Shown piece by piece: positions 9,139-17,143 of a DNA stretch of 64,000 bases. Where the stretch lies: the NCBI GenBank assembly GCA_010206225.2, contig VIQU02000002.1:112638-176637 (forward strand), written 5' to 3'. Position 1 is the first letter of the stretch; every line of letters starts with the position of its first letter. The stretch comes from Lachnospiraceae bacterium MD308. Its GTDB lineage: Bacteria > Bacillota > Clostridia > Lachnospirales > Lachnospiraceae. The notes under the pieces were generated by a model. The model saw only the letters and a list, made by a program, of their open reading frames with translations. It did no database searches and was not told where the DNA came from. The position numbers and the translations under genes are program-made.

Positions 9139-9150
9139 TTGTGATAATAT
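9139..9150 (+). promoter_or_regulatory. Putative extended -10 element before CobW-type gene
   Basis: TTGTGATAATAT, identical to the element at 6978-6989. Transcription from here would give a leader of about 50 bases. Confidence 0.35.
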
Positions 9151-9206
9151 AAATTTCGGAATACATAAGATAGCAAATTATTTTAAATAGAAATGAGGTG
9201 TCGTAA

Positions 9207-10313
9207 ATGACAAAAGTAGATATTATTTCGGGATTTTTAGGTGCCGGAAAGACAACATTTATCAAGCAGTTGATAGATCAGGTATTTACCGGCGAGAAGC
9301 TGGTACTGATTGAAAATGAGTTCGGCGAGATTGGCATCGACGGCGGTTTTTTAAAGGATGCAGGAATTGAGATCACGGAGATGAATTCTGGATGTATTTG
9401 CTGTACGCTTGTAGGAGATTTCAGCAAGGCGCTGAAAAAGGTAATCGAAGAATATCAGCCGGACCGCGTTATCATCGAGCCTTCCGGAGTCGGTAAGCTT
9501 TCCGATGTGGCGAAGGCGGTGGAAGATGTAAAAAAAGATACAGATATTGAGATTGCCGGAAAAATAACAGTGGTTGACGGGAAAAAGGCAAAGATGTATA
9601 TAAAAAACTTCGGCGAATTTTTTAAGGATCAGGTAGAACATGCTTCTGTGCTCGTTATCAGCCGTACGCAGATGATGAATGATGAAAAGGTCGAAGAATG
9701 TGTGCATATGCTTCGTGAGGAGAATGATAAGGCGACGATCGTCTCGACGCCGTGGGAGCAGCTTGGAAAAGAAGCGATCGTGCGTGCGCTGGAGCATGGG
9801 GCAGAGCTGGAAGATTTGTTAGAGAATCATCATGAGCACCATCACCATGGACGGGAAGAATGCTGCGGACATGGCCATCATGAAGAAGATCATTGTCATA
9901 AGCATCACCATCACCATGGACAGGAAGGATGCTGCGGACATGGCCATCATGAAGAAGATCATTGTCATAAGCATCACCATCACCATGGACAGGAAGGATG
10001 CTGTGGACATGACCATCATGGACATCATCACCATGCCGATGAGATATTTACAAGCTGGGGAAAGGAGACTGCCCACAAATATACAGAGGAGGAACTTGAT
10101 TATCTTGTAAAAGCACTGTCGGAAACAGAGGCTTACGGCAAAGTTTTACGTTCCAAGGGTATCGTGCCGATGGCAGACGGAAGCTGGAAACAGTTTGATC
10201 TGGTTCCAGAGGAATACGAAGTGAGAGACGGACAACCAGACTATACGGGACGTGTCTGCGTAATCGGGACAGACCTGAAGGAAGAAGAGCTTTTAAAATT
10301 ATTCCATATTTAA
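9207..10313 (+). CDS. COG0523/CobW-family GTP-binding metallochaperone with His/Cys-rich insert
   Basis: A 368-residue P-loop GTPase of the CobW/YjiA/ZNG1 group, which deliver metals to target proteins. Walker A is GFLGAGKTT. The conserved metal motif CxCC is in NSGCICCTLVGDF (near residue 66). An insert at about residues 208-275, between the GTPase core and the CobW C-terminal domain, is almost entirely His, Cys, Gly, Asp and Glu and is built from a 23-residue tandem repeat (HHHHHGQEGCCGHGHHEEDH). Such loops bind Zn, Ni or Co; the metal is not readable. The next gene, 18 bases on, is a second CobW-type GTPase. No Zur- or NikR-like operator was recognised. Confidence 0.92.
   Translation: MTKVDIISGFLGAGKTTFIKQLIDQVFTGEKLVLIENEFGEIGIDGGFLKDAGIEITEMNSGCICCTLVGDFSKALKKVIEEYQPDRVIIEPSGVGKLSDVAKAVEDVKKDTDIEIAGKITVVDGKKAKMYIKNFGEFFKDQVEHASVLVISRTQMMNDEKVEECVHMLREENDKATIVSTPWEQLGKEAIVRALEHGAELEDLLENHHEHHHHGREECCGHGHHEEDHCHKHHHHHGQEGCCGHGHHEEDHCHKHHHHHGQEGCCGHDHHGHHHHADEIFTSWGKETAHKYTEEELDYLVKALSETEAYGKVLRSKGIVPMADGSWKQFDLVPEEYEVRDGQPDYTGRVCVIGTDLKEEELLKLFHI
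9834..10040 (+). repeat. 69-bp in-frame tandem repeat coding the metal-binding loop
   Basis: A 69-base unit begins at 9834 (slightly diverged), 9903 and 9972, and the last copy is partial. The 9903 and 9972 copies are nearly identical at the DNA level, so the array can probably expand or contract by slippage in 23-codon steps without breaking the frame. Confidence 0.85.
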
Positions 10314-10331
10314 GATTTGGAGGTTATTTTG

Positions 10332-11285
10332 ATGTTTGGACAGGCGCCGATACCGGTTTTTGTAGTAACCGGATTTTTAGACAGCGGAAAAACAACCCTT
10401 ATAAAAGAGACGCTTATGGAGCAGGAATGGATTGAGCCGGGACTTACGCTTTTGATTCGCTGCGAGGAGGGTGAGGAAGAATACGGGAAAGAATATTTGG
10501 ATGAAAAGGATATGTTCCTTCTAAAGGTAGAAGAACCGGATCAGTTGAATTCTTTGTTTTTCAAAAACTGCGAAAAAAATTATCATCCGGCACAGGTTGT
10601 GATCGAATATAATGGTATGTGGAATCTTACAGATCTGCTTTCCGTCAAATACCCGAGAAGCTGGGAGCTTCAGGGAGTATATTCAACGGTGGACGGGACG
10701 ACGTTAGATATGTATCTCACGAATATGCGCAATATGCTTATGGAGCAGTTGACAGAATCAGAACTGATCGTAGTGAACCGGTGCGCACCGCAGGTAGATC
10801 GTTCCGGATTCCGAAGAGCGCTGAAGGTTCAAAATCCAATGGCGCAACTGATCTTTGAAGATCTTGAGGGGAAGATCATACAGCCGTCAGAGGAGGACTT
10901 GCCTTATGATGTTAAGGCGGACAAGATTGTGATTGACGATGAGGATTTCGGCATTTGGTATGTGGATGCATACGACCATCCTGAACTTTATCTCCATAAA
11001 GAGATTGAATTTACCGCGCAGGCATTTCGTCCTAAGGAGATGGCAGAGGATATGTTTGTACCTGTGAGAAAGATTATGACTTGCTGCGCGGATGATATCC
11101 GTTTCTATGGATATCCATGCCGTCTGCCGGGGAAACAGGACATCCCCAAACATCAGTGGGTGCGCATCAAAGCAAAATTCGGATATGAAGCAGTAGCGTC
11201 CTTTGGAAGCAAACAGCCGGTACTTTACTTGATACAGATGGTGCCGACAGCAAAACCGAAAGATGAGATCGTATATTTAGGATAA
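10332..11285 (+). CDS. Second CobW-like GTPase, lacking the CxCC metal motif
   Basis: From the ATG at 10332, with GGAGG at 10319-10323 eight bases upstream, this is a 317-residue protein. An in-frame TTG at 10317 is less likely. Walker A is VTGFLDSGKTT, and the CobW-like layout continues (STVDGTTLDMYLTNMRNM, then SELIVVNRC). The CxCC motif of its upstream partner is missing and there is no His-rich loop. The C-terminal part has a DUF1980/CobW-C-like feel, but I cannot assign it. Tandem order with the His-rich GTPase suggests the two act together in metal allocation. A strong terminator follows. Confidence 0.8.
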   Translation: MFGQAPIPVFVVTGFLDSGKTTLIKETLMEQEWIEPGLTLLIRCEEGEEEYGKEYLDEKDMFLLKVEEPDQLNSLFFKNCEKNYHPAQVVIEYNGMWNLTDLLSVKYPRSWELQGVYSTVDGTTLDMYLTNMRNMLMEQLTESELIVVNRCAPQVDRSGFRRALKVQNPMAQLIFEDLEGKIIQPSEEDLPYDVKADKIVIDDEDFGIWYVDAYDHPELYLHKEIEFTAQAFRPKEMAEDMFVPVRKIMTCCADDIRFYGYPCRLPGKQDIPKHQWVRIKAKFGYEAVASFGSKQPVLYLIQMVPTAKPKDEIVYLG

Positions 11286-11291
11286 GATAGC

Positions 11292-11326
11292 GGCAGGAAG
11301 ATATTCTTCCTGCCCCAATTATTTTT
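11292..11326 (+). terminator. Strong terminator after CobW pair
   Basis: GGCAGGAAGA and TCTTCCTGCC (11292-11301 and 11305-11314) form a perfect 10-bp stem with a three-base loop, followed by CCAATTATTTTT. Confidence 0.85.
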
Positions 11327-11348
11327 GGGGATTGTTTAAGACGCATAT

Positions 11349-12212
11349 TTATTTGTCGTTTTTTAAAGACGAGTACATCGCAACTCCTAGTATTACGGCT
11401 CCGCCCACGAGTTCCCTCCCGCTTGGGATCTCCCCGAGAAACAGCAGCGCATAGAGAATTCCATAGACTGTCTCCATTCCAGAAATAATCCCGGCAGTCT
11501 GCGCCTTAACATTTTTTTGAGCGGACACATATAGGGAATAGGCAAATGCCGTGCAGATGAATCCAATAAAAGCGACTCCGATAATATCTGGTATACGCCA
11601 CTGCGTTTTCATAATAAAAAGTGCAGGAAGAAGTACGATAGCGGCAGTCCCTTGCTCATACAGGCATATGATTCTGCCCGTATACCGGGATGAAAAGTAT
11701 CGGTTTGCCAGTGTCATGATTGCATAAGTAAAGCTGCAGACCATTCCCCAGATGATTCCGACAGTCGTGTTGTTTTCAATGGAAAATTCCGGGATGGTGA
11801 TAATGACGCCGATCATTAAGGTAACTGCCGTGAAAATGTTCTGTCTCCGAAGCTTCTCGTGGAATATAAGAGGCTCGAAAAAGGTCAGGAACAATGGAAA
11901 TGTGGAAAATGTAATCGTTCCGATCGCTACGGAAGAAACCTGTATTGACTGGAAAAAAGTAGTCCAGTGAACCGCCATTACGATTCCGGTCAGGATAATC
12001 AGACCATAATCTTTTTTCGAGCTGAGCTTCAGAGTGTCCTTTTTCGCTATCGCGATCAAAAACAATAATAAAGAAGAGCTGATTACTCTTCCAAGAGCGA
12101 CCATAACAGAAGATATTTCAACAAATTGCCCGATAACACCCGACAGGCCGAAAAGCATGACGGCAATATGTAAAAACAAAATATTTCTATTAAAAGGATG
12201 CTGCATATGCAT
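11349..12212 (-). CDS. EamA/DMT-family membrane transporter
   Basis: A 287-residue protein with about ten hydrophobic segments in two repeated halves, the layout of drug/metabolite transporters. Examples are AVMLFGLSGVIGQFVE at the N-terminus and GVAFIGFICTAFAYSLYV in the second half, whose end carries the typical EamA GxETVYGILYALLFLGE sequence. The substrate is unknown; relatives export amino acids or metabolites. An AAGGAGG site lies about 12 bases before the ATG at 12212. It stands alone between the CobW pair and nagB. Confidence 0.88.
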   Translation of the reverse strand: MHMQHPFNRNILFLHIAVMLFGLSGVIGQFVEISSVMVALGRVISSSLLLFLIAIAKKDTLKLSSKKDYGLIILTGIVMAVHWTTFFQSIQVSSVAIGTITFSTFPLFLTFFEPLIFHEKLRRQNIFTAVTLMIGVIITIPEFSIENNTTVGIIWGMVCSFTYAIMTLANRYFSSRYTGRIICLYEQGTAAIVLLPALFIMKTQWRIPDIIGVAFIGFICTAFAYSLYVSAQKNVKAQTAGIISGMETVYGILYALLFLGEIPSGRELVGGAVILGVAMYSSLKNDK

Positions 12213-12281
12213 AGTAATTTGATTCCTCCTTAGTTATGTCAGCCGAACAGCGTTCGCCTACTTCAAAAGAGCGTAAATTAC

Positions 12282-12318
12282 GGGGCTGTCCGGAAAATAG
12301 ACGGCCCCTTTGGGTTTT
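12282..12318 (+). terminator. Stem-loop between nagB and EamA gene
   Basis: GGGGCTGTC (12282-12290) pairs with GACGGCCCC (12300-12308), with one G-T pair. The U-rich tail (TTTGGGTTTTT) follows on the plus strand, although both flanking genes run on the minus strand. It may block antisense transcription or act as a weak nagB terminator. Confidence 0.45.
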
Positions 12319-12346
12319 TATACATTACGAACTCTTTCTGGTCATC

Positions 12347-13072
12347 TTACATCTTGGATAACGCTGCTTCATCTGCCACGATCACAACGTCCGGATGAAG
12401 CTTAAGTATCGATGCCGGGACCTGTGGAGTAATTGGTCCGCACACGACTTTCTTTAGAATATCAGACTTATCTTCACCGCTTACTACTACGACAATCTTT
12501 TTCGCCAGCATGATACTGCGGATTCCCATAGTGTATGCCTGACGGGGTACATCGGTCTCGGATGCAAAGAAGCGTTTGTTAGCTTCAATCGTGCTTGGTG
12601 CGAGGTCTACACAGTGTGTTCCGCTTGGGAATATATCGCACGGCTCGTTGAACCCGATATGACCGTTATGTCCAAGGCCGAGAAGCTGCAGATCTACGCC
12701 GCCGCTTTTTTCAATGATCTCATCATATTTTCTGCATGCTTTGTCAGAATCTGGTTCTAAGCCGTCTGGGACGGAGGTGTTTGCCTTATCGATATTAACA
12801 TGGTCAAAAAAGTGCGTGTTCATAAAGTAGCGGTAGCTCTGATCATTTTCCGGATTGAGACCTTTGTATTCGTCCAGATTAACGCTGGACACTTTAGAGA
12901 AATCCAAATCTCCTTTTTTATACCATTCGATTAACTGTTCGTACGTTCCGATCGGAGAAGAACCGGTAGCAAGCCCCAGCACGCAGTCCGGTTTCATAAT
13001 AACTTGTGCGGCGATAACATTTGCCGCCTTCCGACTTAATTCTTTGTAATCCTTTGCTCTACAAATAGTCAT
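12347..13072 (-). CDS. nagB: Glucosamine-6-phosphate deaminase
   Basis: Converts glucosamine-6-phosphate to fructose-6-phosphate and ammonia, the exit step of amino sugar breakdown. The catalytic motifs NLDEYKG and LGLGHNGHIGFNEP and the phosphate loop GLATGSSPIGTY are all present. I choose the ATG at 13072 (MTICRAKDY, 241 residues), with AAAGGA ten bases upstream. A GTG at 13096 would add eight residues not usual in the family. It is divergent from the nanE operon and serves the same pathway. Confidence 0.95.
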   Translation of the reverse strand: MTICRAKDYKELSRKAANVIAAQVIMKPDCVLGLATGSSPIGTYEQLIEWYKKGDLDFSKVSSVNLDEYKGLNPENDQSYRYFMNTHFFDHVNIDKANTSVPDGLEPDSDKACRKYDEIIEKSGGVDLQLLGLGHNGHIGFNEPCDIFPSGTHCVDLAPSTIEANKRFFASETDVPRQAYTMGIRSIMLAKKIVVVVSGEDKSDILKKVVCGPITPQVPASILKLHPDVVIVADEAALSKM

Positions 13073-13120
13073 ACCTCTTATTTCCTTTCTTTTCACATTA
13101 TTTACTAATGTCTTTCTATT

Positions 13121-13148
13121 AGTATATCAATAAAAATAATAATTTCAA
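13121..13148 (-). promoter_or_regulatory. Promoter for nagB
   Basis: Minus strand: -35 TTGAAA at 13148-13143, a 16-base spacer, -10 TATACT at 13126-13121. Confidence 0.45.
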
Positions 13149-13177
13149 TAAAAACCTTATAATTGGAAATACTTTTA

Positions 13178-13183
13178 TATAAT
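13178..13183 (+). promoter_or_regulatory. Candidate -10 for the nanE operon
   Basis: TATAAT lies 170 bases before nanE with no convincing -35. The stretch 13190-13340 between it and the gene holds two short open frames without ribosome sites. I see no recognisable gene, operator or riboswitch in it. Confidence 0.3.
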
Positions 13184-13352
13184 GAAAGAAAGTACATTTA
13201 TTTGTGCACATTTACCAATGAAAAGCCGCGAAAAGAAAATATTAATCAGCTGCATTTGAAAGAATGTGAAAGAACTTTCTGAAGATTCTAAAAGTATTGA
13301 AAATAAATTCTTAGATGATATACTTGAGGCTACAAAAAGGAGGGCAACGTAA

Positions 13353-14042
13353 ATGACAGAAAAAAAAGTAGAAAGTCTTAAGGGCAAATTGATCGTGTCC
13401 TGTCAGGCATTGCTTCACGAACCGCTCCACTCTTCCTTTATTATGGGAAGGATGGCACTGGCGGCGAAGGAGGGAGGGGCGTATGGTATCCGCGCCAACA
13501 CAAAAGAAGATATCAAAGAAATCAAGGAAACAGTCAATCTTCCGATCATAGGAATTGTGAAAAGAGACTACGCTGACAGCAAAGTCTATATTACACCGAC
13601 TATGAAGGAAGTGGATGAGCTGATGGAGGTTCGGCCGGAAATCATTGCGCTTGATGCGACAGGGGCGATTCGCCCGCAGGGTGTAACGCTGGATGAGTTC
13701 TTCCGGGAAGTTAAGGGAAAATATCCGGATCAGCTCTGGATGGCAGATTGCTCCACGGTAGAGGAAGCGCTTCATGCGGATGAACTGGGATTTGACTTTA
13801 TCGGGACGACGATGGTTGGGTATACCGAGCAGAGCATACATGATCGGATTGAGGCGGATGATTTCAGGATTTTACGAGAGATTATTGAAAAGGCGGAGCA
13901 CAAAGTCATTGCGGAGGGGAATATTAATACGCCTCAGAAGGCGAAACGTGTCATTGAGCTTGGGGCGTATAGTGTGGTTGTGGGTTCGGCCATTACAAGG
14001 CCGCAGTTAATCACAAAGACGTTTGCTGATGTACTTGCCTGA
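13353..14042 (+). CDS. nanE: N-acetylmannosamine-6-phosphate 2-epimerase
   Basis: Interconverts ManNAc-6-P and GlcNAc-6-P in sialic acid catabolism. A 229-residue TIM barrel with signatures [13 protein letters not shown] at the N-terminus, GIVKRDY (catalytic Lys), [22 protein letters not shown] and [12 protein letters not shown] near the C-terminus. AAAGGAGG lies nine bases before the ATG. It is the first gene of the plus-strand nan cluster. Confidence 0.96.
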   Translation: MTEKKVESLKGKLIVSCQALLHEPLHSSFIMGRMALAAKEGGAYGIRANTKEDIKEIKETVNLPIIGIVKRDYADSKVYITPTMKEVDELMEVRPEIIALDATGAIRPQGVTLDEFFREVKGKYPDQLWMADCSTVEEALHADELGFDFIGTTMVGYTEQSIHDRIEADDFRILREIIEKAEHKVIAEGNINTPQKAKRVIELGAYSVVVGSAITRPQLITKTFADVLA

Positions 14043-14119
14043 AGTATTGCGCAACAAAAAGAACGGCAGCATTTGGTTAAAAAATTTTAAATCATTTAAA
14101 AGAAAAGGAGAAAAGTATC

Positions 14120-15040
14120 ATGAGGAAGCTTGACAAGTACAAAGGCATTATCCCGGCATTTTATGCATGCTATGACAAGGAGGGCAATATAAGTCCTGAG
14201 GGTGTACGGGCTCTTACAGAGTATTTTGTAGAGAAGGGTGTGAAGGGCGTCTATGTAAATGGCTCATCCGGGGAATGTATCTACCAGAGTGTAGAGGATA
14301 AAAAGCTGGTGCTGGAAAATGTGATGGAGGCAGCAAAAGGAAGGCTTACTGTCATTGCGCATGTGGCATGTAACAATACGAAGGACAGCATGGAGCTTGC
14401 CCGTCATGCAGAAAGCGCCGGTGCAGACGCGATTGCCGCAATTCCGCCTATTTATTTCCGATTGCCGGAGTATGCAATCGCACAGTATTGGAATGATATC
14501 AGCCTGGCAGCGCCGAATACGGATTTTGTCATTTATAATATTCCGCAGCTTGCGGGAGTTGCGCTGACAATGAATCTGTTTGACGAGATGAGAAAGAATC
14601 CAAAAGTCATCGGTGTTAAGAATTCCTCTATGCCGGTGCAGGATATCCAGATGTTCAAGGCGGCAGCAGGAGATGATTATGTAATCTTCAACGGACCGGA
14701 TGAGCAGTTTATCAGCGGACGGATCATCGGAGCAGAGGGGGCGATTGGCGGAACCTACGGGGCTATGCCGGAGTTGTTCCTTAAGATGGACGAATATGTG
14801 AAGTCTGGTGAGCTTGAAAAGGCAAAAGAGATTCAGTATGCAGTTAATGAGATCATCTATAAGATGTGCTCTGCCCATGGCAATATGTACGGTGTAATCA
14901 AGGAAATCCTTAAGATTAACGAGAATCTGGAACTTGGAGGAGTAAGAAAGCCGCTTCCGGCGCTGACAGACGGCGATGAAACAATTGTGAATGAGGCGGC
15001 GAAGATGATTCGTGACACAAAAGAAAAATTTCTGTGCTAG
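14120..15040 (+). CDS. nanA: N-acetylneuraminate lyase
   Basis: Cleaves N-acetylneuraminate to ManNAc and pyruvate. A 306-residue DapA/NanA-family barrel. The carboxylate-binding motif is NGSSGE (near residue 50), the catalytic Tyr is in VIYNIPQLAG (near 140) and the Schiff-base Lys in VIGVKNSS (near 170). GPDEQFISG and GAIGGTYGAMPE follow as in sialate lyases. A ribosome site AAGGAG precedes the ATG. Context (nanE, SSS transporter, YhcH, nanK) supports sialate, not dihydrodipicolinate, as substrate. Confidence 0.93.
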   Translation: MRKLDKYKGIIPAFYACYDKEGNISPEGVRALTEYFVEKGVKGVYVNGSSGECIYQSVEDKKLVLENVMEAAKGRLTVIAHVACNNTKDSMELARHAESAGADAIAAIPPIYFRLPEYAIAQYWNDISLAAPNTDFVIYNIPQLAGVALTMNLFDEMRKNPKVIGVKNSSMPVQDIQMFKAAAGDDYVIFNGPDEQFISGRIIGAEGAIGGTYGAMPELFLKMDEYVKSGELEKAKEIQYAVNEIIYKMCSAHGNMYGVIKEILKINENLELGGVRKPLPALTDGDETIVNEAAKMIRDTKEKFLC

Positions 15041-15065
15041 CAGACATGAGATAAGGAGGAAGAAA

Positions 15066-16571
15066 ATGCAGGGATTTACAATAGTTGATTTAGTTATTCT
15101 GATTGTGTATCTGGCAGCAGTATTGTTTGCAGGATTGCACTTCGCAAAGAAAGAAATGAAGGGGAAAGAATATTTTAAGGGAGATGGAACAGTGCCGTGG
15201 TGGGTGACGTCCGTATCTATATTTGCTACGTTGTTAAGTCCGATTTCATTCTTGTCGCTGGCAGGAAACTCTTATGCCGGAACATGGATCATGTGGTTTG
15301 CGCAGCTTGGCATGTTACTGGCGATTCCTCTGACGATCCGGTTCTTTCTGCCGATTTACAGCAGGCTTGATATTGATACGGCATATCATTATCTGGAACT
15401 TCGGTTTGGAAGCAAGGGACTCCGTGTGCTGGGAGCGATTATGTTCATTGTTTATCAGGTGGGGCGTATGTCTATCATTATGTACCTTCCGTGCATGGTT
15501 CTTGGAAGCCTGACCGGAATCAGTGTCAATCTACTGATTATCATTATGGGAGTGATCGCGATCATCTACTCTTATACAGGCGGACTGAAATCCGTACTCT
15601 GGACAGACTTTATACAGGGTTCCGTATTACTTATCGGAGTTACGTTTGCACTGATATTTCTGCTTGTGCATATTGATGGAGGAGTCGGTGCAGTATTTGG
15701 TGCGCTGGCAAATGAGCATAAATTCCTTGCGGCTGATCAGCCGATCTTCAATATAAACATTTTAAAGGACAGCGTATTTATTATGATAGTAGGAGCTGGG
15801 TTTAATACGATGGGTTCCTATGTATCGAGTCAGGATATTGTTCAGCGTTTTACGACGACGACAGATACGAAGAAGTTAAATAAAATGATGTTGACGAACG
15901 GTGCGCTCTCTATCTTTATCGCAACAGTATTCTACCTGATCGGTACGGGACTTTATGTATTCTATCAGCAGAATGCGCTTCCTCCGGCAGCAGCGCAGGA
16001 CCAGATCTTTGCATCCTATATTGCCTTCGAACTTCCGGTAGGCATAACGGGAATCCTTCTTGCGGCGATCTATGCGGCGTCGCAGTCCACGCTGTCAACA
16101 GGACTTAACTCCGTAGCCTCCAGTTGGACACTGGATATTCAGGCGCGTCTTACGAAAAAGGAATTAAGCTTCGAGAAACAGACAAAGATCGGACAGTATG
16201 TATCTTTAGTAATAGGCATATTTGCAATCGCCGTATCTATGATTCTTGCAAACGGCGGCGTGAAGTCGGCTTATGAATGGTTCAACGGCTTCATGGGACT
16301 GGTGCTTGGAATTCTGATCGGAACATTTATCCTTGGCGCATTTACTAAAGTTGCCAATACATTCGGCGCGACAATGGCATTTATCGCAGCCTCAGCAGTG
16401 ATGGTAGGTATCAAGTATTTTGTCCCGGCAGAGACAGTCTCCATCTGGTCTTACTCTATTATTTCCATTACTGTTTCTTTAGTGGTAGGAATTCCGGCAA
16501 GTATTATATGGAGGAAGCTTAAGGGGGATACGTCCGTACCGGCGCCGCATACTACTATATATAACGTGTAG
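15066..16571 (+). CDS. Sodium:solute symporter, probable sialic acid importer
   Basis: A 501-residue SSS-family (TC 2.A.21) permease with about 13 membrane segments. It starts at the ATG 15066 behind AAGGAGGAAG; the frame is open upstream into nanA, but there is no ribosome site there. ATLLSPISFLSLAGNSYAGTW and YSYTGGLKSVLWTDFIQ (the GG-x-K-x-V-x-x-T-D signature) are typical, as is AASQSTLSTGLNSV late in the protein. Its place inside the nan operon suggests N-acetylneuraminate, taken up with Na+. An ABC or TRAP sialate system is not present here. Confidence 0.9.
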   Translation: MQGFTIVDLVILIVYLAAVLFAGLHFAKKEMKGKEYFKGDGTVPWWVTSVSIFATLLSPISFLSLAGNSYAGTWIMWFAQLGMLLAIPLTIRFFLPIYSRLDIDTAYHYLELRFGSKGLRVLGAIMFIVYQVGRMSIIMYLPCMVLGSLTGISVNLLIIIMGVIAIIYSYTGGLKSVLWTDFIQGSVLLIGVTFALIFLLVHIDGGVGAVFGALANEHKFLAADQPIFNINILKDSVFIMIVGAGFNTMGSYVSSQDIVQRFTTTTDTKKLNKMMLTNGALSIFIATVFYLIGTGLYVFYQQNALPPAAAQDQIFASYIAFELPVGITGILLAAIYAASQSTLSTGLNSVASSWTLDIQARLTKKELSFEKQTKIGQYVSLVIGIFAIAVSMILANGGVKSAYEWFNGFMGLVLGILIGTFILGAFTKVANTFGATMAFIAASAVMVGIKYFVPAETVSIWSYSIISITVSLVVGIPASIIWRKLKGDTSVPAPHTTIYNV

Positions 16572-16582
16572 GAGGGATGTAT

Positions 16583-17038
16583 ATGATATTCGGGAATGTA
16601 GGTAATCTGAAAGAGTTTTCATTTCTAGAGGACTCTGTGAAAAAGTGTTTTGAATATCTGGAAAGCCATAAACTTCTGTTCTTTGAAAAAGGAAGTTATG
16701 AAATCGACGGAGACAGATTGTTCGTAAATGTAGCAGAATATGAGACGACTGCACCTGAGAACCGATTCTGGGAGGCGCATAAGGATTATCTGGATGTCCA
16801 TGTGATGCTTCGGGGAGAGGAGCAGATAGATGTGAACTTCATCGGTAATATGCATCTGGAAGAATATGTAAAAAAAGATGATTTTCTGCCGATGGAAGGG
16901 GAGAAGAACGGGTCTGTTGTATTAAGGCCCGGAGACTTCCTTGTGTGCTATCCAAATGACGGGCATCGGACGGGAGTAGCGGCAGAAAAACCTGTGCTGC
17001 TTAAAAAAGCAATATTTAAAGTTCGGATCGGTCAGTGA
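16583..17038 (+). CDS. YhcH/YjgK/YiaL family protein (sialate operon cupin)
   Basis: A 151-residue cupin-like protein of the YhcH (DUF386) family. GGAGG at 16571-16575 fits the ATG 16583 with a seven-base gap; the ATG at 16577 is too close. Candidate metal ligands are the His residues in DVHVMLRG and DGHRTGVA. Members are proposed to help handle the anomer or open-chain form of sialic acid (E. coli NanQ), which is family knowledge and not shown here. It is the last gene before the internal promoter. Confidence 0.9.
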   Translation: MIFGNVGNLKEFSFLEDSVKKCFEYLESHKLLFFEKGSYEIDGDRLFVNVAEYETTAPENRFWEAHKDYLDVHVMLRGEEQIDVNFIGNMHLEEYVKKDDFLPMEGEKNGSVVLRPGDFLVCYPNDGHRTGVAAEKPVLLKKAIFKVRIGQ

Positions 17039-17094
17039 ACCCTGCCGGCTGCGCGGCGTCCTCACAGACTATCCGGCTATACCAACAGAATCAT

Positions 17095-17123
17095 TTGACC
17101 ACTATATCACAATATATTATAAT
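17095..17123 (+). promoter_or_regulatory. Internal promoter before nanK
   Basis: TTGACC at 17095-17100, a 17-base spacer and TATAAT at 17118-17123, all in the 105-base gap between yhcH and nanK. It splits the island into two transcription units. Confidence 0.65.
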
Positions 17124-17143
17124 GAAAGACGGACAGAGTAGAT

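Noticed and set aside
9834..10040. Direct repeats as a possible CRISPR array
   Set aside because: Unit is 69 bp with no unique spacers and lies in-frame inside a coding region.
9819..10076. Antisense and +2 frames over the His-rich repeat, rich in Met
   Set aside because: They are the shadow of the CAT/CAC repeats in the CobW-type gene; no ribosome sites and no sensible protein.
13190..13340. Short open frames upstream of nanE as a possible degraded gene
   Set aside because: No ribosome sites, no recognisable similarity, and each frame is under 30 codons.
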